Shown in pieces: positions 1 through 5,560 of a stretch of 7,440 nt of DNA. The notes beneath the pieces are model-generated. The model did not search any database. It was not told where the DNA came from and was given only the letters and a program-made list of their open reading frames with translations. The position numbers were made by a program, and so were the translations under genes. Source of the stretch: Candidatus Bathyarchaeota archaeon RBG_13_52_12 (GTDB taxonomy: Archaea > Thermoproteota > Bathyarchaeia > TCS64); contig MEZF01000072.1 in the NCBI GenBank assembly GCA_001774245.1, forward strand, positions 3,588 through 11,027, read 5' to 3'. The number at the start of each line of letters is the position of its first letter. Position 1 is the stretch's first letter.

Positions 1-17
1 AGTTAATTTGAGGATAA

Positions 18-24
18 TATAAAA
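18..24 (+). promoter_or_regulatory. Probable TATA box of the surface-protein gene
   Basis: TATAAAA lies 54 nt before the ATG at 79. Archaeal TATA boxes sit about 25 nt upstream of the start site, so transcription would begin near 45-50 and leave a leader of about 30 nt. The surroundings are AT-rich, so a chance match is possible. Confidence 0.5.
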
Positions 25-78
25 ACTCGAAGCCCAAACCCCAAATGGTGATATTGTTTAGTATGAAAATAGGTTAAG

Positions 79-1170
79 ATGAATAAGCGTCGAGTTTACC
101 TACTCGCCCTAACAGCGATCATAACACTAAGCCTATTAATAGTTTGGAGGAATCCCTGCCTCATAAACAACAACGGAACCATTGTAATCTACACAAACTA
201 CCGTGGATACCAGAGCCTATATGATATGACCCACTCAGTAGAGGCCATCATCGTGGGTAGGGTCGATGCAATTCAGTCAAGAACCTGGTCAGTTGCGCCA
301 TTCACCACGTTCAATATAACAGTGTTTCAAGCAGTGAAGCCGTCAACACTCAACCAAAGCAAGATCCTCGTAAACCAAGGTGGCTACAAAGACGAGTGCA
401 GGACCGCGATTGTATCAGGGGATCCTTTGATGAACGTAGGTGAGACATACATATTCTTCCTGGACAAGTCGAGGATCGAAAACAGGACCTCAAGAAACGA
501 ATATGTCCCCGATATGGGCGGACTCAGCATGTTCCCCGTTAGAAGTGAAAAGGTGTATCCTCGATACGAGTCCTGGACCCCAAGCGTATCAGGGATGACG
601 GTTGAAAATCTGGTAAAAAGATTGGAAACGTATCTGAGTCACCCACCCTTCCCTCAACCACTGGGACCTTCAGTTGAATACACATATGGATTAAAGGCCA
701 ACCTCACATCTACAGCCGGACAGTGGAGCAGTGAACGGGGTGTTCCCCTCCTGCAGCCAACGTGGTCACCAGATGGATTTACGCAGACAGCTGTCTATGT
801 GCGGAACAGCAACGCCACAACTAACACCAGCGTAATCACACAGGTTACGACTCTCTACAGTTCAGAGGGGATAGATGACCCGACGACGGCTGAGATCCAG
901 CTAAGGGTGCAGAGAGAGGGTGATATGTATTGGATGGTTCCACACCCCGGCGTAAAGATCGGAGTGGAAGGGAACTACACGGTGATCGCTGGGCACTCCG
1001 GCTACGCGGGTGTGATTGGCTGGTTCGATGGGGGCTACTATGAACTGTATGGGGGTTCGGCGAGGGTGGTGTCGGTGCTTGTTGGTGATGTGCTATTTTT
1101 CTTCAGGGCTCCTGAGAGCGTTTCTTACTCTGATCTGATCAAGATGGCGAGTAGTTTGAAGCCAGTTTAG
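79..1170 (+). CDS. Membrane-anchored extracellular two-domain protein, function unknown
   Basis: I do not recognise this 363-residue protein as a named family. Residues about 6-23 form one hydrophobic helix after a basic MNKRR start, so it is either a signal peptide or an N-terminal anchor with the rest outside the cell. There is no lipobox. Residues about 48-165 look like a beta-rich domain found in many secreted hypotheticals: a strand with IIVGRV, then ITVFQAVKP, a GG turn, and GDPLMNVGETYIFFL. Residues about 220-363 resemble the DUF4367 type: a PTWSPDGF start, an IGWFDGGYYELYG strand pair, and an SDLIKMASSL C-terminal helix. These resemblances are from memory of the patterns, not a search. 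Eight N-X-S/T sequons (N32, N79, N92, N135, N208, N245, N249, N299) fit S-layer-type N-glycosylation. Cysteines 27 and 107 could pair. A weak AGGT at 71-74 precedes the ATG. The gene is monocistronic here and convergent with the tRNA. Confidence 0.85.
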   Translation: MNKRRVYLLALTAIITLSLLIVWRNPCLINNNGTIVIYTNYRGYQSLYDMTHSVEAIIVGRVDAIQSRTWSVAPFTTFNITVFQAVKPSTLNQSKILVNQGGYKDECRTAIVSGDPLMNVGETYIFFLDKSRIENRTSRNEYVPDMGGLSMFPVRSEKVYPRYESWTPSVSGMTVENLVKRLETYLSHPPFPQPLGPSVEYTYGLKANLTSTAGQWSSERGVPLLQPTWSPDGFTQTAVYVRNSNATTNTSVITQVTTLYSSEGIDDPTTAEIQLRVQREGDMYWMVPHPGVKIGVEGNYTVIAGHSGYAGVIGWFDGGYYELYGGSARVVSVLVGDVLFFFRAPESVSYSDLIKMASSLKPV

Positions 1171-1232
1171 TGGTATGAAACGACTGGGGGCGATACGTTT
1201 GATGCGGATGGTGGGGCACCAAAGTTGAAGGG

Positions 1233-1342
1233 TGGTGCGGGGGGTGGGACTTGAACCCACGAAAGCCTGAGCTACGGGATCTCTCACCAGAGACTGCCTG
1301 ATCTTAAGTCCCGCCCCTTTGGCCAGTCTCGGGTACCCCCGC
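1233..1342 (-). tRNA. tRNA-Leu(UAA), intron-containing, CCA encoded
   Basis: Read on the minus strand from 1342, the 7-bp acceptor GCGGGGG pairs perfectly with CCCCCGC. U8 and A9 follow, then a D arm with stem CCC/GGG and GG in the loop. The anticodon stem is CGGGA/TCCCG with spliced loop CTTAAGA, giving anticodon TAA at 1306-1304. A 14-nt variable arm (AGC/GCT stem, TCAG loop) marks it as class II, as expected for leucine. The T stem is GTGGG/CCCAC with loop TTCAAGT. The discriminator is A (1236), the leucine identity base, and CCA is encoded at 1235-1233. Without intron and CCA the mature body is 85 nt, normal for tRNA-Leu. It decodes TTA and probably TTG. It lies downstream of the LSm-L37e operon on the same strand but has its own TATA box. 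Confidence 0.96.
1281..1302 (-). other. 22-nt tRNA intron at position 37/38 with bulge-helix-bulge
   Basis: Removing 22 nt after G37 restores a perfect anticodon stem. The precursor folds as the canonical motif cut by the archaeal splicing endonuclease EndA. The 4-bp central helix pairs exon bases 32-35 (CTTA) with intron bases 17-20 (TGAG), including one G-U. The 3-nt bulges are A36 G37|A1 and A21 G22|A38. The inner helix pairs intron 2-5 (TCAG) with 13-16 (CTGG). GATC occurs at both junctions, so exact ends are ambiguous from sequence alone, and the bulge-helix-bulge geometry decides them. Confidence 0.92.
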
Positions 1343-1367
1343 CCAACAACAACGCACTCCTCAAACC

Positions 1368-1374
1368 TATAAAA
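1368..1374 (-). promoter_or_regulatory. TATA box of tRNA-Leu
   Basis: The minus strand reads TTTTATA, ending 25 nt before the mature 5' end at 1342. This is the classical archaeal spacing for a tRNA transcribed with little or no 5' leader. It implies transcription independent of the upstream L37e gene. Confidence 0.75.
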
Positions 1375-1442
1375 GATATCACCCAAACCCACTGGCATAA
1401 GGAAATACTCTCTTCATATGAGCAGTAGCATACGCGATTACA

Positions 1443-1497
1443 GAAATAAATCAGGCAAAGCTGAAAAACCTGACGTAAAACGAGTCGGAGTTAAAAA
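1443..1497 (-). terminator. Probable T-tract termination zone of the LSm-L37e operon
   Basis: Just after the L37e stop codon, the minus strand carries TTTTT at 1497-1493, TTTT at 1480-1477, TTTTT at 1468-1464, and TTTATTT further on. Archaeal RNA polymerase terminates at successive U-tracts without needing a hairpin. A weak 5-bp inverted repeat (1451-1455 with 1469-1473) overlaps but is probably incidental. The remainder of 1343-1502 holds the tRNA promoter, and I see no small gene in it. Confidence 0.45.
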
Positions 1498-1502
1498 CTT
1501 GC

Positions 1503-1685
1503 TTATATCAGCCTATGAGTTCTCTGGAGGTCCTTCCTCATCCAGTTGTAGTGCCTCAGGGTCGCTGTCTTACCGAAGCCGCAGGCGGCGCAAGTACCTA
1601 GGCGAACATGATAAGACCTGCGCCCACAGCGCCGACACCTAATGTGGATCCTCTTACCTGTATGAAGAGCATGCTTAGTTGGCAT
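1503..1685 (-). CDS. rpl37e: 50S ribosomal protein L37e (zinc ribbon)
   Basis: This 60-residue basic protein belongs to the L37e family shared by archaea and eukaryotes. It is a small component of the large ribosomal subunit, buried in rRNA and folded around one zinc ion. The core HIRCRRCGRRSYHV followed by CAACGFGKTATLRHYNW is diagnostic. The zinc ligands are Cys17, Cys20, Cys32 and Cys35. The ATG at 1685 is preceded by GGTG at 1695-1692, 6 nt away, and the frame is closed upstream by TAG, so no longer start exists. It follows LSm by 9 nt, and its ribosome-binding site begins inside the LSm stop codon region (TAGGTG), suggesting translational coupling. The N-terminus (MPTKHALHTGKR) is less typical than the GTPS-x-GKR form I associate with the family. 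Confidence 0.95.
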   Translation of the reverse strand: MPTKHALHTGKRIHIRCRRCGRRSYHVRLGTCAACGFGKTATLRHYNWMRKDLQRTHRLI

Positions 1686-1694
1686 AAACTACAC

Positions 1695-1925
1695 CTAACC
1701 CTCGGGAGGTGGAGAGATCATTATCACGTTGTCGCCTCGCAGCACGATTGTTCCGATTACCTCGGATCTCATCGGGTCGCTGACGTTCTCGGCGTCTTTC
1801 AGAACGAGGTTAACGTGCTGGTCGAATCCCTCTAGAGTCCCACGTAGAGTCTTACCGCCCCTCACCTTAATGAGGACAGTCTTACCCAAACTGCGCTCGA
1901 GGACTCGCTCAATCATCTCAGCCAA
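1695..1925 (-). CDS. Archaeal Sm-like (LSm/SmAP) RNA-binding protein
   Basis: This 76-residue protein has the complete Sm fold. Sm1 spans about residues 14-47 (VRGGKTLRGTLEGFDQHVNLV) without interruption. Sm2 spans about 57-71, with GTIVLRGDNVIMIS. H37 and N39 of the D-x-H-x-N segment, together with R63 and D65 of LRGDN, match the uridine-binding pocket residues of archaeal SmAP rings. The family forms heptameric rings that bind U-rich RNA and act in RNA metabolism and tRNA/ncRNA processing. The start is probably TTG at 1925: GGAG at 1938-1935 is 9 nt upstream, whereas the next in-frame ATG (1916) is 18 nt away and would shorten the N-terminal helix. It pairs with L37e downstream, a conserved archaeal gene couple, and diverges from rpoB. 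Confidence 0.95.
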   Translation of the reverse strand: MAEMIERVLERSLGKTVLIKVRGGKTLRGTLEGFDQHVNLVLKDAENVSDPMRSEVIGTIVLRGDNVIMISPPPEG

Positions 1926-1934
1926 ATCAATGAT

Positions 1935-1938
1935 CTCC
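1935..1938 (-). promoter_or_regulatory. Ribosome-binding site deciding the LSm TTG start
   Basis: GGAG on the minus strand lies 9 nt before TTG (1925-1923). This spacing supports the non-ATG start over the in-frame ATG at 1916-1914. Confidence 0.65.
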
Positions 1939-1984
1939 TATGCTATTTTCCCCGTCGGGCTCTAATCGAATAACCGAGTTCGCC

Positions 1985-1991
1985 TATTAAA
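1985..1991 (-). promoter_or_regulatory. Probable TATA box of the LSm-L37e operon
   Basis: The minus strand reads TTTAATA, preceded by the A-rich CAAACA that could serve as BRE. Transcription would start near 1962, leaving a leader of about 37 nt before the TTG. Confidence 0.55.
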
Positions 1992-2041
1992 TGTTTGGTT
2001 ATCCACAAAACCAATCATCCTGCCCTAGCCAAGCGTCCCGA

Positions 2042-2059
2042 TTTAAGCCCCTTTAAGCC
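2042..2059 (+). repeat. Direct repeat TTTAAGCC, 10-bp period, upstream of rpoB promoter
   Basis: Two identical 8-bp copies lie at 2042-2049 and 2052-2059, separated by 2 bp, giving a period of one helical turn. The second ends 9 bp before the TATA box at 2069. A regulator could bind both copies on one DNA face, but the repeat is short and AT-rich enough to arise by chance. Confidence 0.5.
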
Positions 2060-2061
2060 TC

Positions 2062-2075
2062 GAAAACGTTTATTA
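2062..2075 (+). promoter_or_regulatory. BRE plus TATA box of the rpoB-rpoA operon
   Basis: GAAAACG (2062-2068) followed by TTTATTA (2069-2075) is a good match to the archaeal purine-rich BRE and TATA arrangement. The start site would fall near 2095-2099, so the rpoB mRNA would have a leader of about 130 nt. A weaker alternative, TATAGAATAAAT at 2166-2177, would give a leader of about 30 nt. Confidence 0.6.
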
Positions 2076-2102
2076 GCGAGTGCTCGCCCTCCATATTAGC
2101 CT

Positions 2103-2200
2103 CTGCAGGGTAGTGGCTTCTAAGAGATGAACACCGAGGGATAGAAGGGACTCGTTTCGTTTAGGTATAGAATAAATCCGGGGAGCCACAAGCCCTGCAG
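2103..2200 (+). promoter_or_regulatory. Large stem-loop / inverted repeat in the rpoB leader
   Basis: CTGCAGGG (2103-2110) is complementary to CCCTGCAG (2193-2200), and GTGGCT (2113-2118) to AGCCAC (2184-2189). A T-G wobble at 2111/2192 and three further pairs (2119-2121 with 2181-2183, two of them wobbles) extend it. The result is about 18 bp with one tiny internal loop, closing a 59-nt loop (2122-2180). The right arm ends 16 nt before the rpoB ribosome-binding site. It could be a regulatory RNA structure if transcription starts near 2097. It could be a DNA operator flanking the proximal TATA-like motif if transcription starts later. Function is not known. Confidence 0.6.
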
Positions 2201-2216
2201 CTTAACACCCCCCTTT

Positions 2217-2220
2217 GAGG
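2217..2220 (+). promoter_or_regulatory. Ribosome-binding site deciding the rpoB start
   Basis: GAGG ends 9 nt before the ATG at 2230. The in-frame TTG at 2215 overlaps this GAGG and would have only a C/T-rich stretch upstream, so ATG 2230 is preferred. Confidence 0.7.
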
Positions 2221-2229
2221 ATTGATGTA

Positions 2230-5200
2230 ATGCTTCTCGCAGAAGAGAATAACTGGGACCTCATGAAGACCTTCTTCGCCGAGGAAGGACTCGTGAAGCA
2301 GCACCTCGACAGCTACAACGAGTTTGTCGAGCACACGCTGCAGCAGATAATCGACGAGATTGGCGGCATCACGATAGAGGTGCCGAATCACACATACGAG
2401 ATAAAGTTCGGCTCTATAGAGGTAGGAGACCCGGTGATAACCGAGGTCGATGGCACGCAACGCCCCGTTTACCCGCGCGAGGCTAGGATTCGCAACCTCA
2501 CCTACGCGGCACCCCTCTACCTCGAGATTATGCTCGAGGACGAGGGCAAGGAGACCTACGAGAAGGTCAACATAGGCGATCTCCCGATAATGGTCAAGTC
2601 CAAGCTCTGCCTCCTAAGCCGCCACACCCCCGACGAACTCATGGCCCTCGGAGAGGACCCAGAAGAAGTCGGAGGCTACTTCATTATCAACGGCAGTGAA
2701 CGCGTCATCGTAAGCCTTGAGGACCTCGCCCCCAACCGCGTCCTCGTCGAGATAGACGACCGTGGTAGCAACCCAGTCTACCGCGGCAAAGTCTTCTCAA
2801 CAACCGTTGGATTCCGCGCCCGAATCGAGGCCAACCTAAAGGCAAAGGGGGAGATGAGTGTCACCATCCCCGGCGTACCAGTCCCCGTTCCCTACGTCGT
2901 CCTCATGAGGGCGCTGGGCGTCGAGACCGATAAACAGGTAGCTGATATGGTGAGCTTGGACTCGAAGATCCTCAGCGAGCTCGAGCCCAGCTTCCGAGAA
3001 GCAGGCAACATCCGCACACGCGAGGACGCCGTCCTTTACATCGGGAACCGCGTCGCCTTCGGTCAGGTCAAGGAGTTCCGCATGAAACGCGCCGAAGCCA
3101 TTCTCGATCGCAACCTCCTCCCCCATATAGGCCGTGGGGCAGACCAGCGTAAGGACAAGGCCATCTTCCTAGGCGAGATGTGCGCACGCATCATCGAGCT
3201 TAAACTTCAGCGCAGGAAGGAGGACGACAAGGACCACCTCAAAAACAAGCGCATCAAGCTCGCGGGGCCCCTCCTCGCCGAGCTCTTCCGAAGCGCCTTC
3301 TGGAGCCTGTACCGCGACATGCGTTACCAGTTCCGCAGGATGAGTACCCGCCGCAAGGGAGTCCTAATCAGCGCAGCCGTCAGACCCGGCATAATCACAA
3401 GCCGCATCCAGCACGCCCTCGCTACTGGAAACTGGCGCAGGGGACGCGTCGGTATGACTCAACTCCTCGATCGCACAAACACACTCAGCACACTCAGCCA
3501 TCTACGCCGTCTACAGAGCCCCTTAAGCAGAAGCCAACCCAACTTCGAGGCCCGAGACCTCCATAGCACTCACTGGGGTAGACTATGTCCAAACGAGACC
3601 CCCGAGGGCGCCAACTGTGGCCTAGTAAAGAACCTGAGTCTCACCGCGAGCGTCTCATCTGGCACAGACGCCGACAAGATAAAGCGCACTTTAGAGTTTA
3701 TGGGGGTTGTCAAGGCCAAGGACGCTGACGAGAACCTCCGCCACGAAGGAGCCAAGATATTCGTCGAGGGCTACCTACTCGGCTACACAACCACCCCCCA
3801 GGAACTCGTCCTGAAGCTCCGCGAGATGCGCCGCCGAGGGGAAATAAGTGGCGAAGTCAACACATGCTACTACAAAACATACAACGAGATCTACGTTAAC
3901 TGCGACGAGGGACGTATAAGGCGACCATTAATCGTAGTTAGCGAGGGCAAAAGTCTTCTCAAGCAACGGCACGCTCGCCAACTCCGCGAGGGCCGCTGGC
4001 AGTGGGGTGACCTAGTTCGCGAGGGGATAATTGAGTACGTCGATGCCGAAGAAGAGGAGAACGCATACGTCGCCATAGACCCCAACAACCTTTCAGCCGA
4101 ACACACCCACCTCGAAATTTGCCCCTTCGCCATACTCGGCGTCGTCGCGAGCATCATTCCATACCCAGAGCATAACCAGTCGCCCCGTAACACATATCAG
4201 GCCGCCATGGCCAAGCAGGCCCCGGGTCTCTATGTCCTAAACTACCGCGATCGCAGTGACACTCGTGGCCACTTACTCCACTACCCCCAGAAGCCCGCCG
4301 TTGGCACAAAACCCATGGAGATCATCGGCTTCGACAAGCGCCCCAGTGGCCAAAATTTCATAGTAGCTGTCCTCAGCAGCAGTGGCTACAACATGGAGGA
4401 CGCCATCATTTTCAACAAGGCCGCTGTCGAGCGCGGCCTCGGACACAGCAGCTTCTACCGCATCTACAAGGCTGAGTGTAAACAGTATCTCGGTGGGGCC
4501 AAGGACAGACTCACCATCCCCGAGGAGGGGATACGTGGCTACCACGGCGCTGAAGCCTACCGCCAACTCGAACACGACGGCCTTATTGCTGAGGAGTCAG
4601 AGGTCAAAGGCGGAGACATACTCATCGGCCGTACAAGCCCCCCAAGGTTCATGGAGGAGTACGGTGGGCTCGAAGTAAGGGGCCCTCAACTCCGCGATAC
4701 TTCGATCGGTGTCCGTCCCACTGAGGAGGGCACAGTCGACGGCGTTTTCATCACCAAGGATATTGAGGGCAGCCAGCTCGTCAAGGTCAAGGTGCGCAGC
4801 AACCGCGTCCCAGAGCTTGGCGACAAGTTTGTCAGTCGCCATGGCCAGAAGGGCGTAATCGGGATGCTCGTCGATCCGGAGGATATGCCCTTCAGCGTCC
4901 ACGGTACCATCCCAGACATTATAATCAACCCCCACGCCTTCCCAAGTCGCATGACCGTCGGCCAGTTCATGGAGAGCCTCGCTGGCAAGACCGGCAGCGT
5001 AAGGGGCGAGCAAGTAGATGGTACACCCTTCGACAATGAGGACGCGAATAGCCTCGCCGAGTCCCTAGAAAAGATGGGTTATCACCCCGGCGGTAGGGAA
5101 ATTATGTACGACGGCCAGAGTGGTCGCATGTTTGAGGCCGACGTCTTCGTAGGTGTTGTCTACTACCAGAAGCTCCACCACATGGTCGTCGATAAGATAC

Positions 5201-5559
5201 ACGCACGCGCCCGCGGCCAAGTTCAGATGTTAACCCGCCAGCCAACAGAAGGCCGCGCAAGAGGCGGAGGTCTCAGGTTCGGTGAGATGGAGCGCGACTG
5301 CCTGGTCGGTCACGGAGCCGCCATGCTCCTCAAGGATAGGCTCCTCGAAGAGTCCGATGCCTACAGCATCTACGTCTGTGAGAAATGCGGCAAGCAGGCC
5401 TACTACGACATCCGGCAGCGCAAGTATGTATGCCCAATCTGCGAGGGCAAGGGCGAGATAGAGCCCGTCACCATAAGCTACGCCTTCAAGCTACTGCTAC
5501 AGGAGATGCAGAGTCTCTGCCTATCTCCAAGCCTCCAGCTCACAAAGGAGTTCGAGTAA
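2230..5559 (+). CDS. rpoB: DNA-directed RNA polymerase subunit B, undivided
   Basis: This is the second-largest RNAP subunit, forming one wall of the active-site cleft with subunit A. From ATG 2230 it has 1109 residues, the usual length for unsplit archaeal RpoB, so B' and B'' domains are in one chain. In order it has an N-terminal protrusion and lobe, then the fork region with HWGRLCPNETPEG (448-460). The HNQSPRNTYQAAMAKQ motif (648-663) and GYNMEDA (719-725) follow, the latter with the acidic pair E723/D724 near the catalytic site. GDKFVSRHGQKG (864-875) supplies the conserved lysines 866 and 874 that contact the RNA 3' end. The hybrid-binding segment has KLHHMVVDKIHARARG and RFGEMERD (1016-1023). 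The C-terminal clamp has a zinc ribbon: C1050, C1053, C1068, C1071. All core motifs are intact. Codon third positions are strongly C-biased. It is co-transcribed with rpoA1; rpoH is not upstream. Confidence 0.99.
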   Translation: MLLAEENNWDLMKTFFAEEGLVKQHLDSYNEFVEHTLQQIIDEIGGITIEVPNHTYEIKFGSIEVGDPVITEVDGTQRPVYPREARIRNLTYAAPLYLEIMLEDEGKETYEKVNIGDLPIMVKSKLCLLSRHTPDELMALGEDPEEVGGYFIINGSERVIVSLEDLAPNRVLVEIDDRGSNPVYRGKVFSTTVGFRARIEANLKAKGEMSVTIPGVPVPVPYVVLMRALGVETDKQVADMVSLDSKILSELEPSFREAGNIRTREDAVLYIGNRVAFGQVKEFRMKRAEAILDRNLLPHIGRGADQRKDKAIFLGEMCARIIELKLQRRKEDDKDHLKNKRIKLAGPLLAELFRSAFWSLYRDMRYQFRRMSTRRKGVLISAAVRPGIITSRIQHALATGNWRRGRVGMTQLLDRTNTLSTLSHLRRLQSPLSRSQPNFEARDLHSTHWGRLCPNETPEGANCGLVKNLSLTASVSSGTDADKIKRTLEFMGVVKAKDADENLRHEGAKIFVEGYLLGYTTTPQELVLKLREMRRRGEISGEVNTCYYKTYNEIYVNCDEGRIRRPLIVVSEGKSLLKQRHARQLREGRWQWGDLVREGIIEYVDAEEEENAYVAIDPNNLSAEHTHLEICPFAILGVVASIIPYPEHNQSPRNTYQAAMAKQAPGLYVLNYRDRSDTRGHLLHYPQKPAVGTKPMEIIGFDKRPSGQNFIVAVLSSSGYNMEDAIIFNKAAVERGLGHSSFYRIYKAECKQYLGGAKDRLTIPEEGIRGYHGAEAYRQLEHDGLIAEESEVKGGDILIGRTSPPRFMEEYGGLEVRGPQLRDTSIGVRPTEEGTVDGVFITKDIEGSQLVKVKVRSNRVPELGDKFVSRHGQKGVIGMLVDPEDMPFSVHGTIPDIIINPHAFPSRMTVGQFMESLAGKTGSVRGEQVDGTPFDNEDANSLAESLEKMGYHPGGREIMYDGQSGRMFEADVFVGVVYYQKLHHMVVDKIHARARGQVQMLTRQPTEGRARGGGLRFGEMERDCLVGHGAAMLLKDRLLEESDAYSIYVCEKCGKQAYYDIRQRKYVCPICEGKGEIEPVTISYAFKLLLQEMQSLCLSPSLQLTKEFE
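5544..5550 (+). promoter_or_regulatory. rpoA1 ribosome-binding site inside rpoB
   Basis: AAAGGAG lies within the last codons of rpoB, 10 nt before the rpoA1 ATG at 5561. This strong site fits stoichiometric synthesis of subunits B and A' from one transcript. Confidence 0.7.
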
Positions 5560-5560
5560 T

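Noticed and set aside
1209..1221. TGGTG/CACCA hairpin between the surface-protein gene and the tRNA
   Set aside because: The stem is only 5 bp with no following T-run on either strand, so I do not call it a terminator.
1093..1398. 101-residue minus-strand open frame
   Set aside because: It runs through the tRNA-Leu gene and the end of the surface-protein gene; tRNA-derived codons explain the frame.
1420..1490. Possible C/D box RNA (CTGA motifs at 1461 and 1470)
   Set aside because: No RTGATGA C box lies at a suitable distance on either strand.
1418..1642. 74-residue plus-strand open frame beginning MSSSIRD
   Set aside because: Most of it is antisense to L37e, it becomes Ser/Arg-rich low complexity, and it has no ribosome-binding site.
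1951..1959. CCCGTCGGG palindrome in the LSm leader
   Set aside because: It is too short to be a convincing hairpin or operator in GC-containing DNA.
1608..1965. Two plus-strand open frames opposite LSm
   Set aside because: They are shadows of the conserved LSm frame, which has complete Sm1 and Sm2 motifs.
2215..2229. TTG at 2215 as the rpoB start, adding five residues
   Set aside because: It overlaps the GAGG that serves the ATG at 2230 with normal 9-nt spacing.
4597..5036. Antisense open frames of 116 and 138 residues inside rpoB
   Set aside because: The plus strand encodes invariant RpoB motifs here; C-biased third positions in rpoB suppress stops on the opposite strand.
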